Shown: positions 31,441 to 42,171 of the stretch, in pieces
How the letters are laid out: each line of letters opens with the position of its first letter
How positions within the stretch are numbered: the first letter of the stretch is position 1
Assembly (NCBI GenBank): GCA_030844895.1
Contig: CM061233.1
Coordinates: forward strand, 65,959,656-66,023,655
Length of the DNA: 64,000 nucleotides
Reading direction: 5' to 3'
Source: Ambrosia x helenae
Taxonomy: Eukaryota; Streptophyta; Magnoliopsida; Asterales; Asteraceae
Notes under the pieces: generated by a model
Database searches by the model: none
What the model was told of the DNA's origin: nothing
The model's input: the letters and a program-made list of their open reading frames with translations, nothing else
Made by a program: the position numbers and the translations under genes

Positions 31441-33450
31441 ATGGCTTCAATCAATCACGATCCACACAACACTGGCACGAACAACAAGCCACCGATGCTT
31501 GTCAGATCTGAATACAATATCTGGCAACGTCAGATGAGCCATGTTCTAGCTCAACAGAACACTGGGTGTTGGAAGTCGGTTATCTTCGGACCACATGTTC
31601 CGATGGTGCCGGGTACCGAAGATCCCAAGGTTCAGGAGCCTAAGAAACTTGAAAACTACTCCGACCAGGATTTTCAGAAAATTGAGTTAGATGCTAAGGC
31701 CTTCAGTATTGTGGCCATAGCTCTACCCAATGATATATATGTTGGGCTGTTACACTGTAACAGTGCAAAGGAGTTGTGGGATGCACTGAAAGAACAATTT
31801 GGTGGGACTGAAGAGGTTATTGAAAACAATCGTGAAATACTTAACCAACAATATGAAACATTCAGTCATGTTAAGGGAGAGTCATTAACTCAACAATTTG
31901 AGAGGTTTAACTGTCTCATTAGTGAACTAAAACTGGTTGGTCTAACTTACCCTCATTCAACCTTGAACCATAGGTTTTTAAGATCATTACCAGATAAATG
32001 GGACACTATTGCTATAGTTATGAGAAACTCAATTGGATTCAAGGACCTATCACTGACCCAGCTTCATGGTAAGCTCTTGACCTATGAGAGAGAGCTTAAC
32101 CAGAAAAAGAAGCTCCAGGACTCTGGAAAAGTGTCTGATGATTATGTATTTGGTAATACAGCACTTTTGGGTCATGATGAGGTGCCTGGAAATACTAAGG
32201 ATCAGAGTTATGATCATTTCATTGACATAACTTCAGGTTTTAACTCAGATTCTTATTCACCAAACTATGCTTTTACAGCAAGTGGTGGTGATATCCAGGC
32301 ATCTGATAACATATCCCTTGAGTATGATGACCTAAAATATTTTGACCCTGATGATTTGGAAGAAATGGACATTATGCACCAATTGGCCCTTCTTAATGTA
32401 AGAACTAACATTTTTTACAAGAAAACTGGGAGAAGGTTTCCAGGGTTAACTGGCAGATCAAAGATTGGGTTGGATAAATCAAAGATAAAGTGTTATAAAT
32501 GTCATAGACTGGGTCATTTTGCTAGGGAATGTAGGAGTCAACATGGTACACCTATAATTACCTATCCAAATCAAAGGCCTCAGACCAACACTTATCAAAA
32601 TTCCTATAATACCCCTGGACCAAATGTGCAAAACACTGCTCATTTTGCACAGTCCTCAAACACTGTTCCTGTCCAGTTTGTCCAAACCACTGTTCCTCAG
32701 ATCCACTATGTGCAAACACCTGTTGCTCAGGCACCTGTGCCAATGACTGCTGTGTCATCCTCTGCTCCTGCAGAGACCAGTCAACAGAGTTTCTTCACAC
32801 AAGGCTTTGTTGATTGGAGCAGTCTACCAGATGAGTTAACAGATGAAAATTTTGCATTAGTTGCCAAAGCTGAAAATGAACCAGAAAATTTTTGTTTCAT
32901 GGCTATGGTAGAAGAAGTTGAATCTGAGGAGGTGGTGACTGAATCTAAAGTTGTGACTGATGATATTGTTGATGAAGTAGTTGCAGGTGAAAAACCTGAA
33001 GAAGAGGTTGTGAATCTCTCAGATCCCTGGGATGCATCTGATGATTGTGAGTGCAAGTGTGATTGTGCATTGATGGCTGCTGCTAAGGTATCTCCTCAAA
33101 TTCTTAAAGATTTATGTTCTGACAAATGTGTAATAGCATTTGCTAACATCAAAGAGGTGAATGAAAACCTTAGAAAGAAAATTTTAGATGATGAAGTTAA
33201 ATTTGAGAAACTTTCAAAAGAGTTAAAAACACATTTAACTGAAAAAGAATCTGAAATAAGCAGCTTAAAACATGAAGCAACTATAACCAAAGACCAGCTT
33301 CAAACTATGATAACAAAATATCAGAGTTGTAAAAGTGAGCTTGAGTCCACCCAAGTTGAATGTCAGAAATGGGTGGAATCATGTAGAGGTTTTGAAATGC
33401 TACTCAACAAACAAACCAAAAGTCCAAACATCTGTTACCAAAAGTCTTGA
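31441..33450 (+). CDS. Copia gag ORF, frameshifted at its end
   Basis: The ORF starts at the ATG at 31441 and runs 669 codons. Residues 15-230 form the copia Gag core (YNIWQRQMSHVL near the start, AKELWDALKEQFGG, then YPHSTLNHRFLRSLPDKWD). A zinc knuckle CYKCHRLGHFAREC sits near residue 350. A Gln/Thr/Pro-rich spacer and an acidic region follow, and residues 570-650 look like a coiled coil. The frame is lost around 33400-33446; the true continuation is in another frame from 33335. The protein would form the virus-like particle and bind element RNA. Confidence 0.88.
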   Translation: MASINHDPHNTGTNNKPPMLVRSEYNIWQRQMSHVLAQQNTGCWKSVIFGPHVPMVPGTEDPKVQEPKKLENYSDQDFQKIELDAKAFSIVAIALPNDIYVGLLHCNSAKELWDALKEQFGGTEEVIENNREILNQQYETFSHVKGESLTQQFERFNCLISELKLVGLTYPHSTLNHRFLRSLPDKWDTIAIVMRNSIGFKDLSLTQLHGKLLTYERELNQKKKLQDSGKVSDDYVFGNTALLGHDEVPGNTKDQSYDHFIDITSGFNSDSYSPNYAFTASGGDIQASDNISLEYDDLKYFDPDDLEEMDIMHQLALLNVRTNIFYKKTGRRFPGLTGRSKIGLDKSKIKCYKCHRLGHFARECRSQHGTPIITYPNQRPQTNTYQNSYNTPGPNVQNTAHFAQSSNTVPVQFVQTTVPQIHYVQTPVAQAPVPMTAVSSSAPAETSQQSFFTQGFVDWSSLPDELTDENFALVAKAENEPENFCFMAMVEEVESEEVVTESKVVTDDIVDEVVAGEKPEEEVVNLSDPWDASDDCECKCDCALMAAAKVSPQILKDLCSDKCVIAFANIKEVNENLRKKILDDEVKFEKLSKELKTHLTEKESEISSLKHEATITKDQLQTMITKYQSCKSELESTQVECQKWVESCRGFEMLLNKQTKSPNICYQKS

Positions 33451-34773
33451 AACATCTGCTCCCAGGGATGTCCAAGTAGCAAATGCTCCACCCACAAGTA
33501 AGTACCCAAGAGGATATGGACAACCACCATGTCATAATCTATCACATGTTTATGAGGAACCAAAAAGACCTTCTAAACCAAGAGTGAACAGAAATCCCTA
33601 TGGGTATTATCATCTGTCTGGAAGTGATCAAACAACTGTTGCCCCAAGTGTTGACATTCAAGCACTTGCAAATGGTCAGCAACAGTTGTTGAACTTGATT
33701 CAAAAACTAGTTCAAACCATTGATCACCTTCCAAAGCTTGAGTCTGAAAAGTCTGAGGACCCATCCAAAGCCAACTTGGCTTTGGACACTCACCAAAACT
33801 AATTCATTACTGCTGTGCAGGGAGCTTCTGCTTGTTTAGATAGTCTTTGGTATGAAGATAGTGGAGGCTCCAGGCACATGACAGGATGTAGAGCCCTTCT
33901 TCTGGACTTCTTAGCTCATGGAGGGGTGATATATCCTTTGGTAATGATTCAAAAGGTAAGGTGTTGGGTTCAGGGACTGTTCAGGCTGGGAAACTCAAGT
34001 TTGAAAATGTCAATCTTATTGATAATCTTAAATTTAATCTTCTTAGTGTTTCACAAATGAGTGACAAAGGTTATGGCTCATTCTTCACTAAGAAAACTTG
34101 TAAGATTATTGGACCAGAAGTGGTGAAAAAGATTGATACCATCATTGCTGAGAGCAAAGCACAACTTGTTGCTCATAGAAGTGGCAATGTGTATGTACTT
34201 GATATGTTGAAGGACAATCCTATGGCAAATGTCTGTTTGTTTTCTGCTGCCTCCACAAAGGAAACAGAATTGTGGCATAGGAGACTAGGTCATACTAACC
34301 TTCAAACTATCAACTCACTCTCCAAACAAAGCCTTGTCAGAGGTTTACCATCAAAAGTATTCAAATGTGATGAGCATTGTGTTTCCTGTCTAAAAGGAAA
34401 ACAACATAAAAGCTCTTACAAATCCATTGATGAGTCCAAAACAAGTTAATGTCTACAATTGTTGCACATGGACTTGTTTGGCCCAGTTAGAATCATGAGT
34501 CTAAGAAGAAAAAGATTTTGTCTTGTCATAGTTGATGATTTTTCTAGGTTTACATGGACTTACTTTTTACACTCTAAGGATGAGACTGCAGGTATCTTGA
34601 AGGACTTTGTCACCAAAGTTGAAAAACAATATGACTTGCCAGTAAAAGTCTTTAGAAGTGACAATGGAACAGAGTTTAAAAATAAGGAGTTGGATGACTT
34701 CTGTGTGTCAAAAGGTATTGTGAGGCAGTACAGCATCCCAAGAACACCAGAGCAAAATGGGGTGGTTGAGAGG

Positions 34774-35430
34774 TGTTGCTACAACAAGGAAAATGACCGA
34801 GATTAGGTTAAGAGATGTTTAGGTTTATATGTTAAAGGTATATTAGGCCAAGGTTATGATTTAGGGGATCCTCTAGCTCCTGGAATGGACCTGCACAAGG
34901 TAACAGACACCGTTAGCCTTAACGCAGCAGGGGTCTCCTGCGTTTGGACTCCGGCGTGAGAATAAGTATGTATTCGTTGGGAGTGATAAAGTAGATAGTA
35001 TGAGAGTAAGAGGAGTAGTGAGAAGTGTGTGGAATGCATACCCAAGGGTCTCCTTATATAGGCAATGGAAATCTGCCCAGGAGCTCCCTTATGGTAGCAT
35101 CCTTACTATACCTGGTCATGGTTGACTCTCTTTATGCTGCCAGCAGTGAGACTTTGCCCTTTTAGTGCATTTTCAGCTTTTACTATTTCCTAGGATGGCT
35201 TGGAGCTGTGTGATACTTTGTTTTATGCCAATAGTAATAAGCCAAAGCACCTTTTTATATTTCCAATGTTTTTACTGTTCACTTTCTGCTGCATAGCTAC
35301 CGTATGGCAGCCATGCTGCCTTATGTTAGCTGTTCAGCTCCAAGAAGTCCAGCAAACCTTAACACTTTTTACTTTGCTTTATTTTCTTGACAAGGGTTTA
35401 GACGTGGTCGTTTTAGGACCCACGTCATCA
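34774..35430 (-). repeat. Tat 3' LTR (657 bp)
   Basis: Plus-strand ends are TGTTGCTACAAC and CCCACGTCATCA. It is nearly identical to 44817-45474. Confidence 0.95.
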
Positions 35431-35440
35431 GCCCCCCAGT
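35431..35440 (-). other. Tat polypurine tract
   Basis: On the minus strand ACTGGGGGGC directly precedes the 3' LTR start TGATGACG. Confidence 0.8.
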
Positions 35441-35809
35441 CATAAGCATTTGAAAAGAAGTTATAAGTGCTTGTGACTTGTAAGTCGTTTCTTGCCTCGG
35501 TAACAGCGTTAGTGAAGCTGACCTTGGTACCGAGGAATTATTAGATCCCAAGCTCCCTCATGGGAGCTATATATTTGTGTCATGCCCTTGCTAATATTTT
35601 ATCTTAACTCCTGTCCCTTCGCTTCTCATGATGATTTTTATAATTAATATTGCTGGCCATCATTACTTTTGGGGGCAGACTTATGTCCCATCAGCTGCTG
35701 CTACGGCTGCTGATTTGATGGGCGCCCTAGGCTGACGTCATCCAATAGGGCAGATGAATGATTTCTACATTGGTAACCGTTGTTGGTTATTAAATTCAGA
35801 TTTTTAGAT

Positions 35810-35818
35810 TATAAAAAA
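35810..35818 (+). promoter_or_regulatory. TATA box of the antisense accessory gene
   Basis: TATAAAAAA lies about 155 bases before the ATG at 35965, with a pyrimidine-rich leader between. It is inside the Tat element and points against the pol genes. Confidence 0.5.
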
Positions 35819-35964
35819 GGGATACCTTCTCTAATTCTTCATTTTATTCCCTTTTTAGTATAACTTCTCTCTTCCACCCAAGATCCCCTCTTTCGCCGGC
35901 GTCTCTATTTTCTTCTATAAAAACTGGTAAGTGCCTTCTTTTTCTTTCACTCTTGTTTTTCGTT

Positions 35965-38390
35965 ATGGCTAAAAGTGATCTTGCTTCTCAATTTACCCGA
36001 TTATCCAAGTCCGATGCTGAACAGTTTTGCTCGGAAATTGGTATTCCGTTGTCTTTTGAACCCTCTTTTCCAAAGGGTAAGACTCTGGTAACCTCCATTT
36101 CCCCTGGCAAAGTGGCTGTTTACACCCGTCAATTTGATAAGGGTAATCTCCGATACCCTTTTTCTAGGTTTTTTCTTAATGTTTTAGAGTACCATCGACT
36201 TGGTCTTGATCAGTTGTGTCCTTCCGGTGTAGCCTGTATTATTCACTTCGAAATAGTGTGTCGTTGTCTTGGTTATGAGCCTTCTTTGGCTATGTACCGT
36301 CGGTTGTTTAGGTTAGCAAAAAATGGGAACTGGTTTACTATTGAGAAAACTCAATGTGAACCAGCCCTAATCTCCAGCGTCATTGGTCTTGTGTCTACCT
36401 GGAAAGATAAATCTTCTTGAACTCTGATTTCCTACCCTTCAAAGCTCCAAGGAGGTCTCCTGATACTCCTCTAAATGAGAAGGAGCCTGATCCTGACACC
36501 CTTGATCAGGAGTTGTTGGAGAAGCTTCGAATTTGTCCTACCCGTCTCCGCACCTTTCCTGAAGACTTTTTGGTCATGATGGGTCTAAGTGTTAATTGGG
36601 ATGATCCAGAGACTGAGCCTGTGATTTATCATGGTGAGGAGGGTATGTGTTGTTGAGGCTCATTTCTTTTTGTCCTCTTTACTCCTCTGTTTCATCTAAT
36701 GTCTTTTCTTTTTTGCAGAAATGAGTACCCTTGATTTCCTTGCTTTGGATGATATTGTTGATGTCAAGTTCAAGGTTCGTGCCTCGGCTGAGGGGAAGAA
36801 TGTGGTTGTTAGGACTGAGCATGTCCGTTTCTAGGGGAGTACACTAGCATTACTTCGTCTCCTTCTACTACTGCGGAGCCTTCAGTGAAGAAATCTATTA
36901 CTGTTCGTCGCTCCAGCAAGCGGATTCAAGGCGTTTCCTCCGGCCCAGGGAACATACCTGCTATTCCCTTGGTCATTGAAGAGAAGGATGAAGACTCTTC
37001 CCTGATAGCATCCGCCATGGGAGGTGTACCTGCCTCTGGGAAGGGTAAGCTGACCTTGTCTTCCCCTAAGAAGGATGATGCTTTGTTCAAAAAGCCCAAG
37101 GATGTAGTAATCAAGGGTGGGGATCAGAAGCTGTTGTTGTCGAGAGCTGAAGGAGGTGAGAGTTCGAAGCCGGTTACCAGTGTTGATGTTGATACCTCTG
37201 TTCAGCAGGGTCAAAGTGAAGGGGAGTATGTACCAAAGTGGGACATTAAGAGTTCTGACGTGTTGAAGAGGGCTTCTGTTTGTCGGGATTTGATTGATCA
37301 TTGTATCCCTGATGCGGAAAGGGCTATGCACCGGGAGTGGGCGGACAAAGATTTGATGAAGAAGATGTACTTTTATTTTGGTCAGTTTTTGTCATTGTTT
37401 CCAGATGGTATGGCTAGGTGGGGTGGTTTATTACTTCGGAGTGAGCAGATGGAAAGAGCTTATGCGAAACATGAGGTTGAGTTGGTGTAGGCGAAGGAGG
37501 AGTTAGCTAAGTACGTTGCACGAGAAAAGGATCTGGTGCATGAGTTGTCCGTGTCTAGGACCCAACTAAGTTTGGAGAAGGAGAAGTTCGACAAGATGTT
37601 TAAAGGTTTGCATGATGAGAAGGCGAAGGTGTCTGAGGAGAGGGAAGGTCTGGCTCGGGCCAGGGAGGCGGTTAAACAAGAGCTGGTTGCTGTGGAGAAG
37701 GTTGGTGTGGAACTTAGGGCTCAGGTGGATCATCTGACCGGAGAGAAGGATTGGCTGATTTCAAAGAGGGTTGCTCGTTTTGTTACCAACTTCCTTCACT
37801 CCCAGGAGTTCAATGCTCTGTTGGTTGATATTTATGCCAAAGCCATAGCCTTCGGTCGTCATGGGGGAATACAAGCTGGTTTTAAGGCAGCCGCGGAGGG
37901 TCAGAAGATCGAATAGCTCCCTTCTTTTAAGCCTTCCTCTGGGGATGAGTTTGTGAGTGATGTGAAGGCGATGGAGGTTTCCACCTATCCTTATATTGCA
38001 AATATTGCCTAGGCCTCCCAGCAACCTATCTCTTTCCTGCAAGGTTTGGAGCCGAAAGGTTTGAAGAAGAAGGTGGCCGACGAAATCTTCAATTCCTATG
38101 TGTCAAAGAGGCCCCATAGGATCATGCCGGAGGGTGCTGATAGTGGGGACGGTAGCTCAGAGCGTTTAAAGCCTGCCGATTCGTCTAATGTTTCTGGTTT
38201 TGAGCAGGTATTTGAAAATCCCTCCCCCCTTCAAGCTTTGAAGATTGACTCCGTCCCTCCCGTTGGTGAGGATGATCCATTTGCTGGACTTGACACTGAG
38301 GAGCTTTATGAAGATGTTGGGAACAAAGCTCTGGCTTTCACCGGTGAAGGTGATACTACCGATGAAGCCGAAGATTCCATTACCCCATGA
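35965..38390 (+). pseudogene. Antisense accessory gene of the Tat element
   Basis: The gene reads opposite to gag-pol. The first part (35965-36420, MAKSDLASQFTRLSKSD...) has the putative gypsy-type transposon domain (PF04195-like): RYPFSRFFLNVLEYHRLGLD, CPSGVACIIHFEIVCRCLG, LFRLAKNGNWFTI. A frameshift near 36410 leads to 36417-36642, a clear 76-bp GT-AG intron (36643-36718) follows, then more coding to a TAG at 36832. From 36885 and 37536 a Lys/Glu-rich part with coiled-coil character follows, and an acidic tail ends at 38390. Stops at 36832, 37488 and 37914 plus frameshifts make it a pseudogene here. Accessory antisense genes of this type are known from Grande and related Tat elements, where the product was reported to be nuclear. 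The role is unknown. Confidence 0.8.
36643..36718 (+). other. Intron of the antisense accessory gene
   Basis: GTATGTG at the left and a long T-rich tract ending TTTTTTGCAG at the right frame 76 bases. Splicing joins the frames before and after it, which would otherwise end at TGA 36654. Confidence 0.7.
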
Positions 38391-39045
38391 TCCAATCATG
38401 TTTTAGTCTCTTGTTTTATGTTATGGCAGTCTTTGTAATGAAACTCTATTGTACCTAGCCTTAGGGCTTTTAAATTTATGGAAATGCTCCCCCTGTAGGG
38501 GTGATGCCTTTTATGTTTAATGTTCGGTTGTGTTGAATATTTGTACTTGCCGTTTATAGTGTTTGCAATGTCTTTAACCTTTTGCCATGAGGTGGATGCT
38601 GCAGTCACCCATCCTAGGTTACTAAGCTAGAGAACCGATGCAATGCTTATCCTATCAGCTTGTATGTAACCTTTCTCAATGGTTATCTATATGAAATGTT
38701 CATTTTGATGCTTGTCATGAACATGTATGAGCTGTCTTGGTGTGAGGAGCTCACCCTCTTTCATGGGTCTAGGTATTCCATCTAGAGGACTTGTCCCATG
38801 GAGTTGTGGATTGTATTAGGAACTCACCCTGTATACAGGAAGGTCATTATCCTTGTTACCTGTTAAGCAGTTGTGGCCTAGGAGCTCATCCCCGTTTCAT
38901 GGGTAGGTATAGCGCCGGATCCCATGGAGCCTGGTTAGGAGGGGCTCACCCTTTGATAAGATAAGTGACAAGTGAACTATTTTTAAAAGAAAGTTCATTC
39001 ATTCATTAGCTGTTTCATGTGGGATACATAGTAGCGTTACAACAA
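38391..39045. other. Tat 3' interior, non-coding
   Basis: No ORF is seen between the antisense gene and the end of pol. Degenerate repeats of the word AGGAGCTCACCC recur at about 38737, 38818, 38880 and 38938, roughly 60-80 bases apart. Confidence 0.55.
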
Positions 39046-42000
39046 TTAAACATAGAATCGTTTTAAATGCTTGTTGTTCCAGTGCCTTGGGACCATGTTG
39101 CCGTTTGGATCATCTAGCTTGTAGGAGCCTCCTTTGTGGGCTTCTTTGATGACATAAGGACCCTCCCATCGGGGACCTAGCTTCCCTACGCTCTGCTGCC
39201 TGCTAGCTTCGTTACATCTCAACACGAGATCCCCTGGCCTGAAGACTTCCTTTCTAACCCTCGTGTTGTAGTAGGCTTCGAGTTTCTTTTTGTATCTAGC
39301 TTCTCTGATAGAGGCTTGATCTCTGGATTCTTTGAGGAGGTCCAGGTTGAGCAGGACCTCCCTATCATTGTGTTGCGCATCTCGTCGTGTGCTTCTTCCT
39401 GAGCTTACCCCAATTTCAGCTGGTATGACAGCTTCGCTTCCGAATACGAGGCTGTAGAGTGTCTTTTGGTGACTTGTTTTTTCCATGGTTCGGATAGCCC
39501 AGAGAACACTTGGGAGCTCGTCAACCCATTTTTTGCCATACCTTCCCAACCTCGCTTTGATTCCCTCTACAATGCTCATGTTCATACGTTCAACTTGTCC
39601 ATTGGACTGGGGGTAAGCTACTGAGCTGAAGACTTGCTTGATGCCCAGCTCGGTGCACCAGCTGCTGAAGGGCTTGTTGGTAAACTGTTTCCCGTTGTCG
39701 GTTACAATTTCTCCTGGTAGTCCATATCTGCAGATTATCTGCTCCCATACGAAATTAACCACATGCTTGCCCGATATGGTGGCCAATGGCCTGACCTCCG
39801 GCCACTTGGTGAAGTAGTCAACAACTACTAAAAGGAACTTCAGTTTTCCCGGGGCCGGTGGGAAAGGACCCACTATGTCCATGCCCCACTTATAGAAGGG
39901 CCAAGCAGAGATGATGGGTACAAGATCGTGCTTCGGGTTGGTCTTCACCGGTGTTTGCAACTGGCACGCTTCGCATATTCGGATCGTTTCGAAGGAATCT
40001 TTGTGCATGGTTGGCCAATAGTAACCGAGGTTCATAAGCTTCGATACCACGGCACGGGGCCCAGCATGCATGCCACATATTCCCTCGTGTATCTCCCTGA
40101 TAAGATAGCCACTTTGATTGGGTCCAACACACCTGAGTAGGGATGCCAAGTATCCCTTCTTGTAGAGCTTGCCATCTTCAATCATGTATTGCCTTGCCTT
40201 GATGACCAACCGTTTTGCTTCTTGCTCGCTATCTGGCAGTTTCCCTTCTTTTAGGTAGGCCATAATTGGGGTCATCCATATGGATTCTGTTTCCGTGACT
40301 ATATCTTGGACCTCTTTGTCATCAATGGAGGGTTCTCGAAGCACCTCAACCAGAACTTTCTTTGTCAAGTGAGCAAACGTTAAGGAAGCCAGCTTGCTCA
40401 CGGCATCTGCCTGCTTGTTCCTGGTTCTCGACACTTGCTCTAGTGTGAAGGTTTTGAATTCCTTGGCGAGTTCCTTGACCTTGTCTTTGTACTTGATCAT
40501 TGAAGGTTCCTTAGCGGTGTATCCTCCGTTCACTTGCTTGACTACCAGGTTTGAGTCAACAAACACCTTCAACTCTTGCACTTTCATGTTTCTTGCCAAC
40601 CTTACATCGGCCAGCACGGCTTCATATTCAGCAACATTGTTGGTGCAGGGGAAGTCTCAACGGAGGGCATAAGTGTATTCGGTTCCGTGGGGGTCCCTAA
40701 TGACAAGACCAGCCCCGGAACCTTCTACACTTGAAGCTCCGTCAGTGAAGAGGCACCACTTCCCTTGGAGGTCAGGTTGTTCTTCCTCGACCTCATTCAT
40801 TTCTTCTTCTGCTTGAAGGACGAGTAACTCGGTTAAAAAATTAGCAAACACTTGCCCCTTGTAAGCCCTCCTAGGTACGTATTCTATCTTGTGCTCCCCA
40901 AGGCCAACAGCCCATTTCGCCAACCTCCCCGAATCTTCCGGCTTTTCAAGGATGGAACGTAGGGGTTGGTCAGTGATTACTCTCATTGGGTGAGCTTGGA
41001 AATATCGTCTTAGCCTCTTAGCAGTGTGCATGAGTGCCAGTACAAGCTTCTCCATGGGAGCATAATTGATTTCAGCGTCTTTGAGGGCTCTGCTGACGAA
41101 GTAGACGGGTATTTGCTCTTTTCCTCTATCAACCAGGAGGACCGAGCTGACTGCTTCAGATCCTGCAGACAAGTAAACTGTTATTACTTCCCCCTTTTTA
41201 GGAGCTGCCATTTCTGGCAGGGAAGCTATGTGTTTTTTAAGCTCAAGGAAGGCAGCCTCTGCCTCTTTTGTCCAGCGGAAGTCCTTCTTGTCGATACAAT
41301 TCTTGAGTGTTTTAAAGAAAGGTAAGGACTTTTCCGCAGACTTAGGTAAGAAACGTTTCAAGGCAGCTATTTTACCGTTGAGGCTCTGCACTTCCTTCTT
41401 CGTGGAGGGTGACTTCATGTCTAGGACAGCCTGGATCTTGTTTGGATTTGCTTTGATGCTTTGTTTCCCGACGATGTGACCAAGGAACTTCCCTTCCTCG
41501 AATCCAAAGGAGCACTTTACTAGATTGAGCTTCATGTTTATGCCCCGGAGGTTATCAAAGGTTTCACGGATGTCTTTGATCATTGCCCTCCCAGACTCGC
41601 TTTTGATGACCAGATCATCTACATAGGCTTCCATATTCCTCCCAATTTGTTTCGAGAAGGCCTGATCCACTAGCCTTTGATAGGTAGCTCCTGCGTTCTT
41701 CAAGCCAAAGGGCATTTTTCGTTAGCAAAAGATTCCCTTATCTGTGTGGAAGGCTGTCTTCTCTTCGTCTTCCTGCTTCATTTGAATCTGGTGATATCCC
41801 TTATAGGCGTCCAGGAAGCACTTTTATTGGAAGCTAGTGAGGGAGTCGACCTTCCAATCGATCTCGGGTAGTGGGTAGCAGTCTTTAGGGCAAGCTTTGT
41901 TGAGATCCTTGAAATCTACGCACATCCTCCAGGAACCATCTTGTTTGGCCACCATGACTGGATTAGCCACCCACGAGTGATACTGTACCTCCCTTAAAAT

Positions 42001-42171
42001 CCCTGCTTCCACCAATTTTTCTATCTCCTGGCAAGCAGCCTGGCTCTGGGCAGGTGCCAGACTCCTTTTCTATTGAACGACAGGTTTGTAAGAGGGAGCT
42101 ATGTTAAGGGAGTGTTCTGCCAGGCTTCTTGGGACCCCAGTCATGTCTCCGGGACACCCAGCAAATACGTC
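39046..42171 (-). pseudogene. Tat pol (RT, RNase H, second RNase H, integrase), broken
   Basis: Minus-strand order: the start of RT (about 42070-41824, with REVQYHSWVANPVMV, MCVDFKDLNKACPKD and YPLPEID); two stops near 41821 and 41725; RT palm and first RNase H (41715-40657, MPFGLKNAGATYQRLVD and EAYVDDLVIKSE, then VYFVSRALKDAE); a TGA at 40657; then the second RNase H (FTDGASS, VDSNLVV and NKQADAVSKLA) and an uninterrupted integrase (40617-39046) with the HHCC region (HAGPRAVVSKL and CEACQLQ) and the D, D, E positions in WGMDIVGPFPP, IVTDNGKQF and NGQVERM. Stops at 42172 and about 42072 separate it from gag. The catalytic residues are largely kept, so the decay is recent. Confidence 0.9.
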
